From positions 30,052 to 94,051 of the forward strand of contig JAJQEF010000017.1 in assembly GCA_021201795.1 (NCBI GenBank): a stretch of DNA of 64,000 nt. The letters are read 5' to 3'. Of the stretch, positions 8,882 to 17,945 are shown in pieces. The stretch comes from Rikenellaceae bacterium (GTDB lineage Bacteria > Bacteroidota > Bacteroidia > Bacteroidales > Rikenellaceae). A program made the translations under genes and the position numbers. Positions within the stretch are counted from its first letter, which is position 1. Each line of letters starts with the position of its first letter. The notes below the pieces were generated by a model. It was given only the letters and a program-made list of their open reading frames with translations, was not told where the DNA came from and did not search any database.

Positions 8882-9550
8882 GTGAAAACGGCGGTATTAT
8901 ATATAATTATATTTTTAATACTAACAGGATGCGGTCCGAAAACGGAAAAACTGACCCATCCCGATTCCGCGTTCCGGTACCGGACACGTTTCGAGAGGAT
9001 AAATTCCTCCACGGAAAGAAGCCTCAAGCAATATTTGGAATCGTTGCCGGAAGAAGAATTAAAGGACCCTGCAAATAAGAACCTGCATGTTCAGTTCCAT
9101 AAATCCTTCAACGTATCTATGGAGGTATATTTTTACATCTCGGATCCATACACATACGTAAATCTCAATGATTCCATTGTGGATCATATCGACGTCCCAC
9201 CCCTGTTTTTAGGTGAGAGTGCAGAACATTTCACCCAATGGGTCGCTAAAAAAAATGACTTCAAGTTCCCTACACCGGTAATAAATTCCGCTTACCGTGG
9301 AAGTATTATATGGGAAGTTTATATCGATAAGAATGGAAATTTATCCCTTGTTACGCTAGTAAATAACGATCCCCTTAACAGCGAAATGTATAACAGCATT
9401 ACCGCGACCCTTCTATCTTCACCCCAATGGACGCCGGGAAGGCATGAAGGTGAACCGGCTGTCACCAAATATATAATGGGAGTCGTATGGGGACATTACA
9501 GGGTAAACAATAAAAGGGGAAGAATGATCTTCGGAGGCGCATACTGGTAA
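8882..9550 (+). CDS. Lipoprotein, TonB-C-like paralogue family, member 2
   Basis: This 222-residue product most likely starts at GTG 8882, since the next residues (KTAVLYIIIFLILTGC) form a good lipoprotein signal with Cys17. Family blocks are all present: HPDSAFRY, EVYFYISDPYTY, VPPLFLGES, AYRGSIIWEVYIDKNGNL, SPQWTPGRHEGEPAV and VVWGHYR. It is closest to member 1 in layout and length. The start lies within 15 bases of the relic upstream. The GTG probably replaces an ancestral ATG. Likely an outer-membrane lipoprotein; role unknown. Confidence 0.78.
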   Translation: MKTAVLYIIIFLILTGCGPKTEKLTHPDSAFRYRTRFERINSSTERSLKQYLESLPEEELKDPANKNLHVQFHKSFNVSMEVYFYISDPYTYVNLNDSIVDHIDVPPLFLGESAEHFTQWVAKKNDFKFPTPVINSAYRGSIIWEVYIDKNGNLSLVTLVNNDPLNSEMYNSITATLLSSPQWTPGRHEGEPAVTKYIMGVVWGHYRVNNKRGRMIFGGAYW

Positions 9551-9585
9551 CAACAAAACATAATAACCTACAATACTTTTTTATT

Positions 9586-10350
9586 ATGAAAAATATAATT
9601 ATCTTATCCGTGCTTCTTATGGCAACGGCTTGCGGAAGCACTGAAATCAAAGTAAAAAAGACGAGCCATTCGGATTCAGGATTCAGATATATGGCATATA
9701 TGGATAGCCACAGGCAGTTGTTCGAGAAACAAATTGCAGAAATGGACGAAGGATCTGGTTTGGATACAAAGGAAAAAACCATTATCGATCCTAAAAATAT
9801 TTCTAAAGTCAAGGAGTCTGCTATTGGAGTGGGAATTGAAAAAAATATTTTCCTGTCGGATTGCTACACCAGGGATTCTATTGTCGAGATAGTACAGAAA
9901 ACTCCTCGATTTTTCGGAGGATCCAATGAAAAAATATTCCTGAAGTGGTTCCTCGAAAATTCTAATATCAGGATAAATCCGGCATTAATATTAAGCAGGG
10001 AATGCAGAGGACATTTATTACTTCAGGTCGGATTCGACGATACAGGCTGGATAGAATCGATCGATGTCCTGAGCATCGACGACGAGTTCTACGATGGGGA
10101 AATCTCAAATGCATTTATTAATACACTGTACACTTGTCCCCAGACAAAACCGGCTTTTCACAAAGGAAAAAACGTGGAATTTCAGTACCTTATAGCTATC
10201 ACATGGGGACACTACAGAACATATAATCCGCTTTTCGATATCAGCGACAGGGATAAAGTCTTGCTGAAGTCAATTCCAAAAGTTAAAACAGTAAATAGAT
10301 TGAAAAAAGACGAGAATTACGAATACGACCCTTTCAGGGATTTTAAATAA
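9586..10350 (+). CDS. Lipoprotein, TonB-C-like paralogue family, member 3
   Basis: Intact 254-residue member. The signal peptide ends in the lipobox ATAC (Cys16) and is followed by SHSDSGFRYMAYMDSHRQLFE, a charged segment, NIFLSDCYT, TPRFFGGSNE, CRGHLLLQVGF, and ITWGHYRTY. It has an extra C-terminal tail of about 40 residues ending EYDPFRDFK. Its closest relative is the broken member 4, which shares the N-terminal HRQ-(L/I)-FE-(K/R)-QI segment and the DP-(F/Y)-(R/K)-DF end, so these two form a subfamily. The ATG is 35 bases after the previous stop. Function unknown. Confidence 0.8.
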   Translation: MKNIIILSVLLMATACGSTEIKVKKTSHSDSGFRYMAYMDSHRQLFEKQIAEMDEGSGLDTKEKTIIDPKNISKVKESAIGVGIEKNIFLSDCYTRDSIVEIVQKTPRFFGGSNEKIFLKWFLENSNIRINPALILSRECRGHLLLQVGFDDTGWIESIDVLSIDDEFYDGEISNAFINTLYTCPQTKPAFHKGKNVEFQYLIAITWGHYRTYNPLFDISDRDKVLLKSIPKVKTVNRLKKDENYEYDPFRDFK

Positions 10351-10374
10351 AAACATTGACAATTATGCACTACT

Positions 10375-11141
10375 ATGAACAATAATATTTTATTATACAT
10401 TTTATTATTTACAATGTGTTCCTGTGCGAGCACGGTGAAAGTCGAAAAGATCGACCACTCGGATGCAGAATTTAAATACATGGGATCAATCGAAACCCAC
10501 CGGCAGATCTTTGAAAGACAAATTTCTGAGACGGACGAAAACTCCGGGCAGGAAGTTTTAATTAGAGTCCGGGTAAAAAGCGACCCTAAAGATTTTTTTA
10601 GAAAAGTGGAGCCAGCACCAATCGGTGTAGGTATGGAAAAATATGTATATATATCGGATGCTTTTACTAATGATACCATAATTGAAATTGCGGAAGTAGG
10701 CCCACGTTTCAAGGGAAAGGACGAATCTCAATTTATCGATTGGCTATTAAAGAAAAATAAATTCAAAATAAATTCGTCATTTACACTTGACAGGGATGTA
10801 AGGGGACATATTATTTAGGAAATAGTTATAAACGAAAAAGGAGAAATATCCGAAATTAAAACATTGAATTTAGACGATAATTTTTATAACGGTGAAGTTT
10901 CCGGCAGTTTCTTAAAAAATATTCATGAGAGCCCGAAATGGAAACCTGCGATCCACAACGGAGAAATAATCAGTTCCAAATATTTAATAACCATCACATG
11001 GGGTCATTTCCGAACCTATACATCGCCCAACCTCAGTCCAAAAGAAAAAAATTATTACGACAAAGATATCTCCCTCGGTACGAACGAAATTCACCAATAA
11101 GGAAGTCCGAATACGATCCGTACAAAGATTTCGATGAATAA
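10375..11141 (+). pseudogene. TonB-C-like paralogue member 4, broken by an amber codon and a frameshift
   Basis: From the ATG at 10375 the frame encodes a lipoprotein signal (LFTMCSC), HSDAEFKY, KYVYISDAFT and VRGHII, then a TAG at 10816-10818. The same frame continues for another 93 codons with the expected EIVINEKGEISEI, SPKWKPAIHNGEI and TWGHFRTY blocks and stops at 11100. The TAG sits at a position that is Met, Trp, Leu, Phe or Ser in the paralogues. A second lesion lies near 11060-11100: another frame encodes SEYDPYKDFDE ending at 11141, the equivalent of the EYDPFRDFK tail of member 3. Two lesions favour a decaying gene, although amber readthrough cannot be excluded. Confidence 0.85.
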
Positions 11142-11147
11142 ATTATT

Positions 11148-11890
11148 ATGAGTAGTATTATATAATATTTGTAGGAATTTTATTATTATTCTGCAGCGCA
11201 AGTAAACCGGAAAAAATAGACTCTCCGGATGCGGGATTCAAATATAAAATCAAGTTCGAGAAACAAAAGTCCACGGGAGTGGATATTTCACTTGCAAATG
11301 AGAAGCTAACGCATGGCAGCAACAGCAAACTCATTGCCGGACTGGCAAAAATGGATATCAATAACAGACAGGTTTCACCCTTCTCTATTGACCGTGCGTG
11401 TTATTTCTTCATATCAGACGCTTATACCTGTATAGATGAAGAAACCAATGCTTTCGACAGGGTACAGGTACCGCCCAAATTCAAAGGCGGCGACGAAGCA
11501 AAATTCTGTAAATGGATCAAAAAAAATTATAAGTTCGACTACTTCAATTCATCTATGATATTAAGCGACGCTAACCGGGGAAACCTGATTTTTAATATAA
11601 CTATAGACAGATACGGGAATTTATCAGATATCAAACCTTTAACCGTGGACGATTCATCGCTCGACCAGGAAATTTTTAACGGATTCTTCAACCTTCTCGA
11701 ACGTTCGCCAAAATGGAAGCCGGCGAAAGAGAACGGACAGGAAGTCGAGTCCAATTATATAATCGCTTTGGTTTGGGGTCATTTCAGACTCATAGACGAC
11801 GACCTTGACGATCCGAAAAACGCCAATTATAAACTATATCAGCAGGCGCTTGAAGAGGGGTGGGATCCGCTTTATATAATGATCGACTGA
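11148..11890 (+). pseudogene. TonB-C-like paralogue member 5, start separated by a 2-base shift
   Basis: The body of the gene is open from 11156 to the stop at 11890 and encodes a lipoprotein signal (GILLLLFCSAS), SPDAGFKYKIKFEK, CYFFISDAYT, VPPKFKGGDEAKFCKWI, NRGNLIFNITIDRYGNL, SPKWKPAKENGQEV and LVWGHFR. No ATG, GTG or TTG lies in this frame upstream of the signal peptide. The ATG at 11148 reads MSSII and hits TAA; removing one TA from the local TATATAATA run joins it to the signal peptide. The gene is therefore either inactivated by a 2-base insertion, started at a rare codon (ATT or ATA), or switched by slippage. A GTG at 11279 would leave out the signal peptide. Confidence 0.75.
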
Positions 11891-11922
11891 CCTTTAATAC
11901 CTGCTCTCAACCTTTAAAATTT

Positions 11923-12741
11923 ATGAAAAAACTCTTATTACTCTTTTCTATTATTATTTTTTCGAGCGGCGTAAAACCCGAAAAAATAAACACTCCCGAC
12001 GCAGGATTTAAATATAAGATCCGCTTCGAGAAAACTAAAAATATGACGTTGGACAAGAACCTCGTCGCTGTAAAACTCGACAAATCCAAAATTAGCGAAA
12101 TGGATGCGGAACTCTCCAGATTGGATTTCGACAGCAAAGATAAGTCACCGGGGATAATCGGATTCGATAATACCCATAGAGCTCCGATATCAATAGGCAG
12201 GGAATGTTACTTCTTTATATCGGATGCTTATATGTCATTCGGAGATGAGGATACGTCATTCGATCAGGTTCAGCAGCCTCCGTTATTTAAAAAAGGAGAC
12301 GAAGGGAAATTCTGTAAATGGATCCGGAACAAATACAGATATTTTTTCAACACTTCAATGATCCTGAGCGAGGCTAACAGAGGGCATTTATTGTCCCATA
12401 TAGTAATAGACGATAACGGAGTTTTATCTGAGATAAAACCATTATCCGTAGACGACGGATCACTGAATAATGAAGTTTATCATGGATTTACCAATTTATT
12501 GAAAAAATCACCCAAATGGAAACCTGCCGTCGATGATGGGAAAAAAGTCGAATCTAATTATATCATAGCCCTCGTATGGGGCCACTACAGATTTCTGGAG
12601 GCCAAGCCAATGTTCTATGATATGGAAGAAGATGAGTTGCCGGAAAGTACGAGAAATTACCATGAACGTAAAGATACTTATAAGTATTTCGAAGAAGCAA
12701 TGGAACAAGGAATAGATCCTTTATCTATTCTTATCGATTAG
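11923..12741 (+). CDS. Secreted TonB-C-like paralogue family, member 6
   Basis: The 272-residue product starts at ATG 11923. It is closest to member 5 (shared KPEKI-(D/N)-(S/T)-PDAGFKYKI and YFFISDAY blocks) and has all other family blocks: QPPLFKKGDEGKFCKWI, NRGHLLSHIVIDDNGVL, SPKWKPAVDDGKKV and LVWGHYRF. Its tail HERKDTYKYFEEAMEQGIDPL matches that of member 5. The hydrophobic signal (LLLLFSIIIFSSG) lacks the lipobox cysteine found in its relatives (IFSSGVKPE against LFCSASKPE), so it may be released by signal peptidase I or kept as a membrane anchor. A duplicated tail lies just downstream. Confidence 0.78.
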   Translation: MKKLLLLFSIIIFSSGVKPEKINTPDAGFKYKIRFEKTKNMTLDKNLVAVKLDKSKISEMDAELSRLDFDSKDKSPGIIGFDNTHRAPISIGRECYFFISDAYMSFGDEDTSFDQVQQPPLFKKGDEGKFCKWIRNKYRYFFNTSMILSEANRGHLLSHIVIDDNGVLSEIKPLSVDDGSLNNEVYHGFTNLLKKSPKWKPAVDDGKKVESNYIIALVWGHYRFLEAKPMFYDMEEDELPESTRNYHERKDTYKYFEEAMEQGIDPLSILID

Positions 12742-12855
12742 GTAAGAACCTCTTATTACATAAGAAAAGATAATATTCTAAACCATGAAAAGACGGCGAA
12801 AAGAAAAAACACATATAAATATTATGAAAAAGTAACTGAAAGAGGTCTATATTAA
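12742..12855 (+). pseudogene. Duplicated C-terminal tail of array member 6
   Basis: Directly after the TAG of member 6, in the same frame, 37 codons end with HEKTAKRKNTYKYYEKV and then TERGLY and a stop at 12853-12855. This resembles the tail of member 6 (HERKDTYKYFEEAMEQGIDP). It has no start codon or signal peptide of its own. It is best read as the remnant of a further paralogue or of a partial tandem duplication, and it overlaps the miaA stop by four bases. Confidence 0.6.
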
Positions 12856-13775
12856 CAGATTAAAAGCGGATAAGCGCCGCTTTTTTTCAAATATTCAATT
12901 ATTTCCTCTAATGTCCTGACCCAGATAATATCTTTATCCCTCCGGAACCATGTCATTTGTCTTTTGGCGTATCTTCTGGTATTTCTTCTAATCAATTCCA
13001 CTGCCGTAGCATAGTCGTTTTTTTTTTCGAAAAAATCGAAGAGTTCATTAAAACCAACAGTTTGCAAGGAATTAAGGTATTTATATTTAAAAACTGACCG
13101 CGCTTCTTCCACCATACCATTTTCAATCATTATCTCCGTACGTTTATTGATCCTTTCATATAGTAACTCCCGGGGAATGTCAAGACAAAATTTTGTAATA
13201 CGAAAAGGTCTCTCTTTTTTATTTCCTTTCCTCAACCCTGAATAGGGATGTCCAGTACTTATACAGACTTCCAGTGCCCGGATCACCCTTTGGGGATTAT
13301 TTCTATCTACTACCCCGTAATATTCCGGATCGCGTTGCTGAAGGTCTTCCAGAAGCTTACCGAGACCATGTTCATCATATATCTTATTAAGACGCTCTCG
13401 CACCTTCAAATCGGCATCAGGAACAGCATCGAACCCGTTACACACCGCATCGATATAAAGCCCCGAGCCGCCTGTCATTACGACACAATCCTTTTCAGCA
13501 AATAGCCTGTCAAGCAGATTAAGTGCATCGATTTCAAAATCTCCAGCCGAATAAAAATCTTGTATGCTTTTATTGCCTATAAAATGATGCGGAACCAAAG
13601 ACAGCTGCTCTTGGTCCGGAGCAGCTGTGACTATTGGAATTTCTTTATAAAACTGCCGTGAATCACACGACAAAATATGGGTATCGAACCTTTGTGCCAG
13701 TTCGATGCTTACATCTGTCTTACCGGATGCCGTAGGTCCGCATATAACAATTAATGTCTTTTCATTAAAAGTCAT
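12852..13775 (-). CDS. miaA: tRNA dimethylallyltransferase
   Basis: MiaA adds a dimethylallyl group to N6 of A37 in tRNAs that read UNN codons. The 307-residue protein has the P-loop GPTASGKT at 13-20, the DSRQFYKE substrate loop near 38, and the Arg-rich NPQRVIRALE and RRNTRRYAKRQMTWFRR motifs. The ATG shares one base with the rho stop codon (TAATG), so the two are translationally coupled in a rho-miaA operon. Its 3' end meets the TonB-C-like array in convergent orientation. Confidence 0.96.
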   Translation of the reverse strand: MTFNEKTLIVICGPTASGKTDVSIELAQRFDTHILSCDSRQFYKEIPIVTAAPDQEQLSLVPHHFIGNKSIQDFYSAGDFEIDALNLLDRLFAEKDCVVMTGGSGLYIDAVCNGFDAVPDADLKVRERLNKIYDEHGLGKLLEDLQQRDPEYYGVVDRNNPQRVIRALEVCISTGHPYSGLRKGNKKERPFRITKFCLDIPRELLYERINKRTEIMIENGMVEEARSVFKYKYLNSLQTVGFNELFDFFEKKNDYATAVELIRRNTRRYAKRQMTWFRRDKDIIWVRTLEEIIEYLKKSGAYPLLIC

Positions 13776-15340
13776 TATTTATTCATAGTGATAAGAAACT
13801 CTTCATTGGAACGTGTACCGTCCATGTGTTTCTTCAATTCCTCCATAGCTTCTACAGAATTCATGTCCGCAAGATAGCGGCGAAGTATCCAAATTTTCTG
13901 CAACACTTCCTTGTCCAGAAGAAGATCGTCGCGTCTGGTGCTCGACGCAGTAAGGTCGACAGCTGGATATATCCTTTTATTCGATAATTTACGATCCAGT
14001 TGAAGTTCCATATTTCCAGTTCCTTTAAATTCTTCAAAAATAACTTCGTCCATTTTAGAACCGGAGTCGATTAAAGCTGTTGCAATAATAGTAAGGGAAC
14101 CCTTTTCCTCCGTGTTCCTTGCCGCTCCGAAAAAGCGTTTCGGCTTATGCAAGGCATTAGCATCGACACCACCGGATAAAACCTTGCCTGAAGCAGGCTG
14201 TACCGTATTATATGCTCTGGCAAGACGCGTTATAGAATCAAGTAAGATTACCACGTCATGTCCGCACTCCACCATTCTTTTAGCTTTTTCCAACACCATT
14301 TCAGCAACCTTTACGTGTCTTGCAGCCTGTTCATCGAACGTGGAAGCTATCACTTCCGCTTTAACACTGCGAGCCATATCGGTAACTTCTTCCGGTCTTT
14401 CGTCAATCAGAAGTACTATCATGTAAACTTCCGGATTGTTATCTGCAATTGCGTTTGCAATCGATTTAAGAAGTACCGTTTTACCAGTTTTAGGCTGTGC
14501 CACGATCAACGCCCTCTGCCCCTTGCCAATCGGGGCAAAAAGATCTATGACCCTGGTGGAAATATTATTGTGTCCGTTTCCTGTTATATTAAATTTTCTA
14601 TCGGGAAACAACGGGGTCAGAAATTCGAATTGTACCCTGTCCCTTATATCATCAGGCGATAATCCATTGATCCGTGTAACATTGATAAGCGGAAAATATT
14701 TTTCACCTTCCTTCGGAGGGCGGATTATACCTTCTACTGTATCTCCGAGTTTCAAGCCGAATCTTTTGATTTGTGACGGAGAAACATAAATATCGTCAGG
14801 CGAATTAAGGTAATTGTAATCCGAAGACCTCAGGAAACCGTAACCATCCTGTATCACTTCCAATACTCCTTCAGCCTCGATCGTTCCAAGATATTCATCT
14901 CTTGCCTCTTTGTGTTTATGAGGCGACGTCTGACTATCCTGTACCGGAGGAGCAGGAGTTGGAACAGGTTGTTTCTTTTTATCTGATTCGGGTTGCTTTT
15001 TCTCAACTTCAGGCTGTTTTTTTACGTCAACTTCCGAATGGTCCGGTTCATTTCTGTTATCAACCGGAGTATTTTTTTCTTTTGAAATTCTTTTTCTTTT
15101 ACCGCGCTCAGAAGACTTATCATTATTCGCAGGATGCGAATGTTCCTGCTTCACATCAACAACAGGTTTTTCCTCTTCTATTTCCTTTATTTCAGAATCT
15201 ATGACCTTGGGTTCCGGAGAAGGTACATCGATTATCCGTTCAATAAATTCCTTTTTTTTATAATTCCCCTTGATACCTAAGCTTTTTGCAATTTCCTTGA
15301 GCTCGGCAAGAGATTTTTTATTTAATTCGTTTTCCTGCAT
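13775..15340 (-). CDS. rho: Transcription termination factor Rho with N-terminal insert
   Basis: Rho is a hexameric RNA-dependent ATPase that ends transcription. From the ATG at 15340 ([10 protein letters not shown]) the product is 521 residues. It has a Rho N-terminal SAP-like domain (1-40), a charged low-complexity insert rich in Lys, Glu and Pro (about 45-145), the RNA-binding cold-shock domain ([13 protein letters not shown] near 167-179), and the ATPase core with Walker A AQPKTGKT at 281-288 and [12 protein letters not shown]. Such inserts are common in Bacteroidota Rho and often phase separate or bind RNA. An upstream in-frame ATG at 15421 would lie before the -7 box, so it was not used. 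Confidence 0.96.
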   Translation of the reverse strand: MQENELNKKSLAELKEIAKSLGIKGNYKKKEFIERIIDVPSPEPKVIDSEIKEIEEEKPVVDVKQEHSHPANNDKSSERGKRKRISKEKNTPVDNRNEPDHSEVDVKKQPEVEKKQPESDKKKQPVPTPAPPVQDSQTSPHKHKEARDEYLGTIEAEGVLEVIQDGYGFLRSSDYNYLNSPDDIYVSPSQIKRFGLKLGDTVEGIIRPPKEGEKYFPLINVTRINGLSPDDIRDRVQFEFLTPLFPDRKFNITGNGHNNISTRVIDLFAPIGKGQRALIVAQPKTGKTVLLKSIANAIADNNPEVYMIVLLIDERPEEVTDMARSVKAEVIASTFDEQAARHVKVAEMVLEKAKRMVECGHDVVILLDSITRLARAYNTVQPASGKVLSGGVDANALHKPKRFFGAARNTEEKGSLTIIATALIDSGSKMDEVIFEEFKGTGNMELQLDRKLSNKRIYPAVDLTASSTRRDDLLLDKEVLQKIWILRRYLADMNSVEAMEELKKHMDGTRSNEEFLITMNK

Positions 15341-15407
15341 TAAAATATGAATTAATGATTTTTCTCCTGTTAGGACGAGGAGTATATTTTTAGAGATTTT
15401 TGTTGTA

Positions 15408-15415
15408 CAAAGATA
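15408..15415 (-). promoter_or_regulatory. Probable -7 box for rho-miaA
   Basis: On the minus strand this reads TATCTTTG, a perfect TAnnTTTG match, placing the transcript start near 15400 and giving a leader of about 60 nt before the rho ATG at 15340. It also argues against the longer reading of rho from 15421. Confidence 0.55.
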
Positions 15416-15462
15416 CAGCATTTTTTATAAAAAGAATAAAAACAGAATAAATAATTAATATA

Positions 15463-15470
15463 TATTTTTG
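15463..15470 (+). promoter_or_regulatory. Probable -7 box for the acyl-CoA reductase gene
   Basis: TATTTTTG matches TAnnTTTG and ends 17 bases before the ATG at 15488. The region is A/T-rich, so a chance match is possible. Confidence 0.4.
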
Positions 15471-15487
15471 TTTTTTATTTTGACAAT

Positions 15488-16486
15488 ATGAAATACATTG
15501 AGGAATTTGTGATACTGGGGCAACAGCTACCGGAATTTCTGGAGAAAAACGATCCGGTCCTAACATCCGTAATCAATAAAGCCATAGGCGACAATCCATG
15601 GTTCACAAAAGAATCGATCAGGGAATCCATACAAAATATATGCAAAAAAATGCTCAGTCGCGAGAAACTTTACGAATGGGCAAAAATGTATGATTATCCC
15701 GAATTATCCCAAAAAAACGTACTGGTAATCATGGCAGGGAATATTCCTATGGTCGGTTTTTTCGATATGTTATGCGTACTGGCATCAGGACATAATTGTA
15801 TTGTTAAACTATCGTCCAAGGATTACCGTCTCATGGATTTCACTATCGATCAACTACAAAAAATAAATCCTGCGATTCCGATATCTTCCTTCTCAAATAA
15901 TCTGCATATAGACAGCGTCATAGCCACGGGCAGCTCTAACACCAACCGATATTTTAAATATATGTACGGAAATATCAAACATATTTTCCGAAAATCCAGA
16001 TACAGTATAGCTGTTATAACCGGCAAGGAAACACCAGAGCAGATCGGAATGCTGCAAAAAGACATTTTAAGTTATTACGGCATGGGGTGCAGAAACGTGT
16101 GCTGCATTCTTATTCCCGAGGATTACGATATAAATAAACTTAATCATGCAACAGCAATCCCTGAACACCATAAATACCGCTCCAGGCTTAAGCTCCATAA
16201 ATCCATTTTAAAAATGAATAAAACGGATTTTTACGATTTCGGTTCCTACACACTTACCCCCTATTCTGACGGAGAACCTGGAAACCTGCCGGATATAAAA
16301 TACATGAGATATAATCACATGGATGAAGTCAATAAGTTTATAGATAAAAACCGGGAAAATATTCAATGTATAGTTTCCGATATTAAATTGACGCGCGATA
16401 CTGTCAACTACGGGACTGCACAGGAACCCGAATTACTTGATTATCCGGATGGAATCGATCTTATCGATTTTCTGTCAAAATTGTAA
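15488..16486 (+). CDS. LuxC-family acyl-CoA reductase
   Basis: The 332-residue product matches the acyl-CoA reductase (LuxC) family that is widespread in Bacteroidetes and belongs to the aldehyde dehydrogenase fold. Visible features are the nucleotide-binding part VLVIMAGNIPMVGFFDMLCV near residue 80, the IATGSSNTNRYF motif near 155, and the candidate nucleophile Cys in YYGMGCRNVCC near 195. LuxC reduces acyl groups to aldehydes with NADPH; the physiological substrate in Bacteroidetes is unknown. No luxD, luxE or luciferase gene is near. It is transcribed alone, divergent from rho. Assignment rests on family pattern recognition. Confidence 0.8.
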   Translation: MKYIEEFVILGQQLPEFLEKNDPVLTSVINKAIGDNPWFTKESIRESIQNICKKMLSREKLYEWAKMYDYPELSQKNVLVIMAGNIPMVGFFDMLCVLASGHNCIVKLSSKDYRLMDFTIDQLQKINPAIPISSFSNNLHIDSVIATGSSNTNRYFKYMYGNIKHIFRKSRYSIAVITGKETPEQIGMLQKDILSYYGMGCRNVCCILIPEDYDINKLNHATAIPEHHKYRSRLKLHKSILKMNKTDFYDFGSYTLTPYSDGEPGNLPDIKYMRYNHMDEVNKFIDKNRENIQCIVSDIKLTRDTVNYGTAQEPELLDYPDGIDLIDFLSKL

Positions 16487-16604
16487 TTTTCACGGTCTTT
16501 TTTAGGTCATTAAAAGTTTTTTTGTAAAAAACAACAAATAAATAACTATTTATTAAATTTTTTTTCGTTCCTTTGTCTTGTATTTATTTTATTAATATTT
16601 TTTT

Positions 16605-16805
16605 ATGAAAGGAACAGTAAAATGGTTTGATACAGCAAAAGGTTACGGCTTTATCACAACCGAAACAGGAAGTGACATTTTTGTACACTACACAGGTATT
16701 GCGAAAAAAGGCTTCCGCAGTCTTGAAGAAGGACAAGAAGTACAGTTTGACGTTGACGAAGGTAAAAAAGGCGAGCAGGCTGTAAATGTCACGATTTTAG
16801 GATAA
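16605..16805 (+). CDS. cspA: Cold shock protein
   Basis: A 66-residue single cold-shock domain with RNP1 (KGYGFITT) and RNP2 (DIFVHYT). It binds single-stranded RNA and DNA and acts as an RNA chaperone. The 118-base upstream region is extremely A/T-rich and could form a temperature-sensitive leader, but no specific structure was resolved. A strong terminator follows. Monocistronic. Confidence 0.96.
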   Translation: MKGTVKWFDTAKGYGFITTETGSDIFVHYTGIAKKGFRSLEEGQEVQFDVDEGKKGEQAVNVTILG

Positions 16806-16843
16806 TTCAGTATACATTTTATATACAGATTTTCTTAAAGCTA

Positions 16844-16880
16844 TAAAAAAGAAGTATGTTCGACATACTTCTTTTTTATT
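16844..16880 (+). terminator. Terminator of cspA
   Basis: Stem GAAGTATGT / ACATACTTC with loop TCG, flanked by an A-tract and followed by TTTTTT. Downstream, about 170 bases up to the next gene contain a short inverted repeat (ACGGATTAATCCGT near 16919) and no gene. Confidence 0.85.
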
Positions 16881-17052
16881 TTACATTCCTGTACATTCTC
16901 CGCCCCGTAAAATAATAAACGGATTAATCCGTTTTATCCCAAAATGATTATTGTCCTAATATAGGCTCTTACGATTATATAAATAGGAAAAATCATTGAA
17001 ATGATAATAAAAAACAATAACTTTGGGCTTTAAAAAATTAGAGGTTTTAATT

Positions 17053-17934
17053 ATGAAAAAACTTATTACTCCAGCTTTACTTTCAATTCTGTTCTTATCT
17101 TCGTGTCTTAGCAACAAAAATGACGATAACGATAGTTTTCACAGTTACCAGCAGTGGTACCTTCTGGTAAGTTTACAGAATGATCTGGTTATGGACCCAT
17201 TCAATATAGCGTACAGGCTGAATATATATTTGAACGAAACGAGTCAGGACACAAAAGATAATCTCTTGAAAGGGTTGACACTGACAAAAGACGGAAATGA
17301 ATACATACTGGATTTCAATCCGCAGGAAGCACCGGATAACGACCTGGCGAGATACGGACGTCTGACTATTAATACGCACGGACAAGACTTTAACTCGGAA
17401 GGCGCTGTCTGGAGCATTAAAACTGACGACGATAATCCGTACATAGTTCAGAAAGAACTATACGGATTTGTGGAAGAAAAAATTACGAACGGAAAGTATA
17501 CTATCACCAATACGGGAGATAAGCAGTGGTCCATCAATGCAGACAGGATATACATGCGTTTTATTACCGAATCCCTCTTCTGCGACTGGTACCTGAAAGT
17601 CAATATAAAGCAAACAAAAGACGGACTCGATTATGCATCCCTAATCTCAGGTGCTGAATTCGAAATGGAAACAGATAAAACCTCCACGTCAGGAGGAAGA
17701 ACCGTATACGACACGAGATTCAGATATGAGATCGACTCTCCGGTATTATATTCGTCGAAATGTCCTTATCAGACAAAAGCTGGCGGAAGCGAAACTATCA
17801 TAAGAATGGATGATTACGATCTCGTCGGGCAGGATACCGTTATTTTCGACATGGGAAGAACCTTGAATTGTGAACCTCAATACAAAATAACCCTAATCAA
17901 AAATGGGGAAGAATATTCGCAAACAACAAATTAA
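17053..17934 (+). CDS. Hypothetical lipoprotein
   Basis: From the ATG at 17053 the product is 293 residues with a clear lipoprotein signal ([10 protein letters not shown], Cys18). The mature part is Asp/Asn-rich with alternating hydrophobic residues that suggest an all-beta structure, and it has two Cys residues late in the chain. No known domain was recognised. An upstream in-frame ATG (17023) would put ten residues before the signal and is less likely. The stop lies 11 bases before asnS, so they may be cotranscribed, but no functional link is evident. Confidence 0.7.
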   Translation: MKKLITPALLSILFLSSCLSNKNDDNDSFHSYQQWYLLVSLQNDLVMDPFNIAYRLNIYLNETSQDTKDNLLKGLTLTKDGNEYILDFNPQEAPDNDLARYGRLTINTHGQDFNSEGAVWSIKTDDDNPYIVQKELYGFVEEKITNGKYTITNTGDKQWSINADRIYMRFITESLFCDWYLKVNIKQTKDGLDYASLISGAEFEMETDKTSTSGGRTVYDTRFRYEIDSPVLYSSKCPYQTKAGGSETIIRMDDYDLVGQDTVIFDMGRTLNCEPQYKITLIKNGEEYSQTTN

Positions 17935-17945
17935 GAGATATAGAA

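Noticed and set aside
10813..10821. Pyrrolysine or a general amber-reassignment at the TAG in array member 4.
   Set aside because: Other genes end with TAG (for example member 6), and this copy has a second lesion downstream, so decay is simpler.
16487..16604. A defined cold-box or RNA thermometer before cspA.
   Set aside because: The sequence is too A/T-rich to identify a specific structure by eye; no conserved element could be named.
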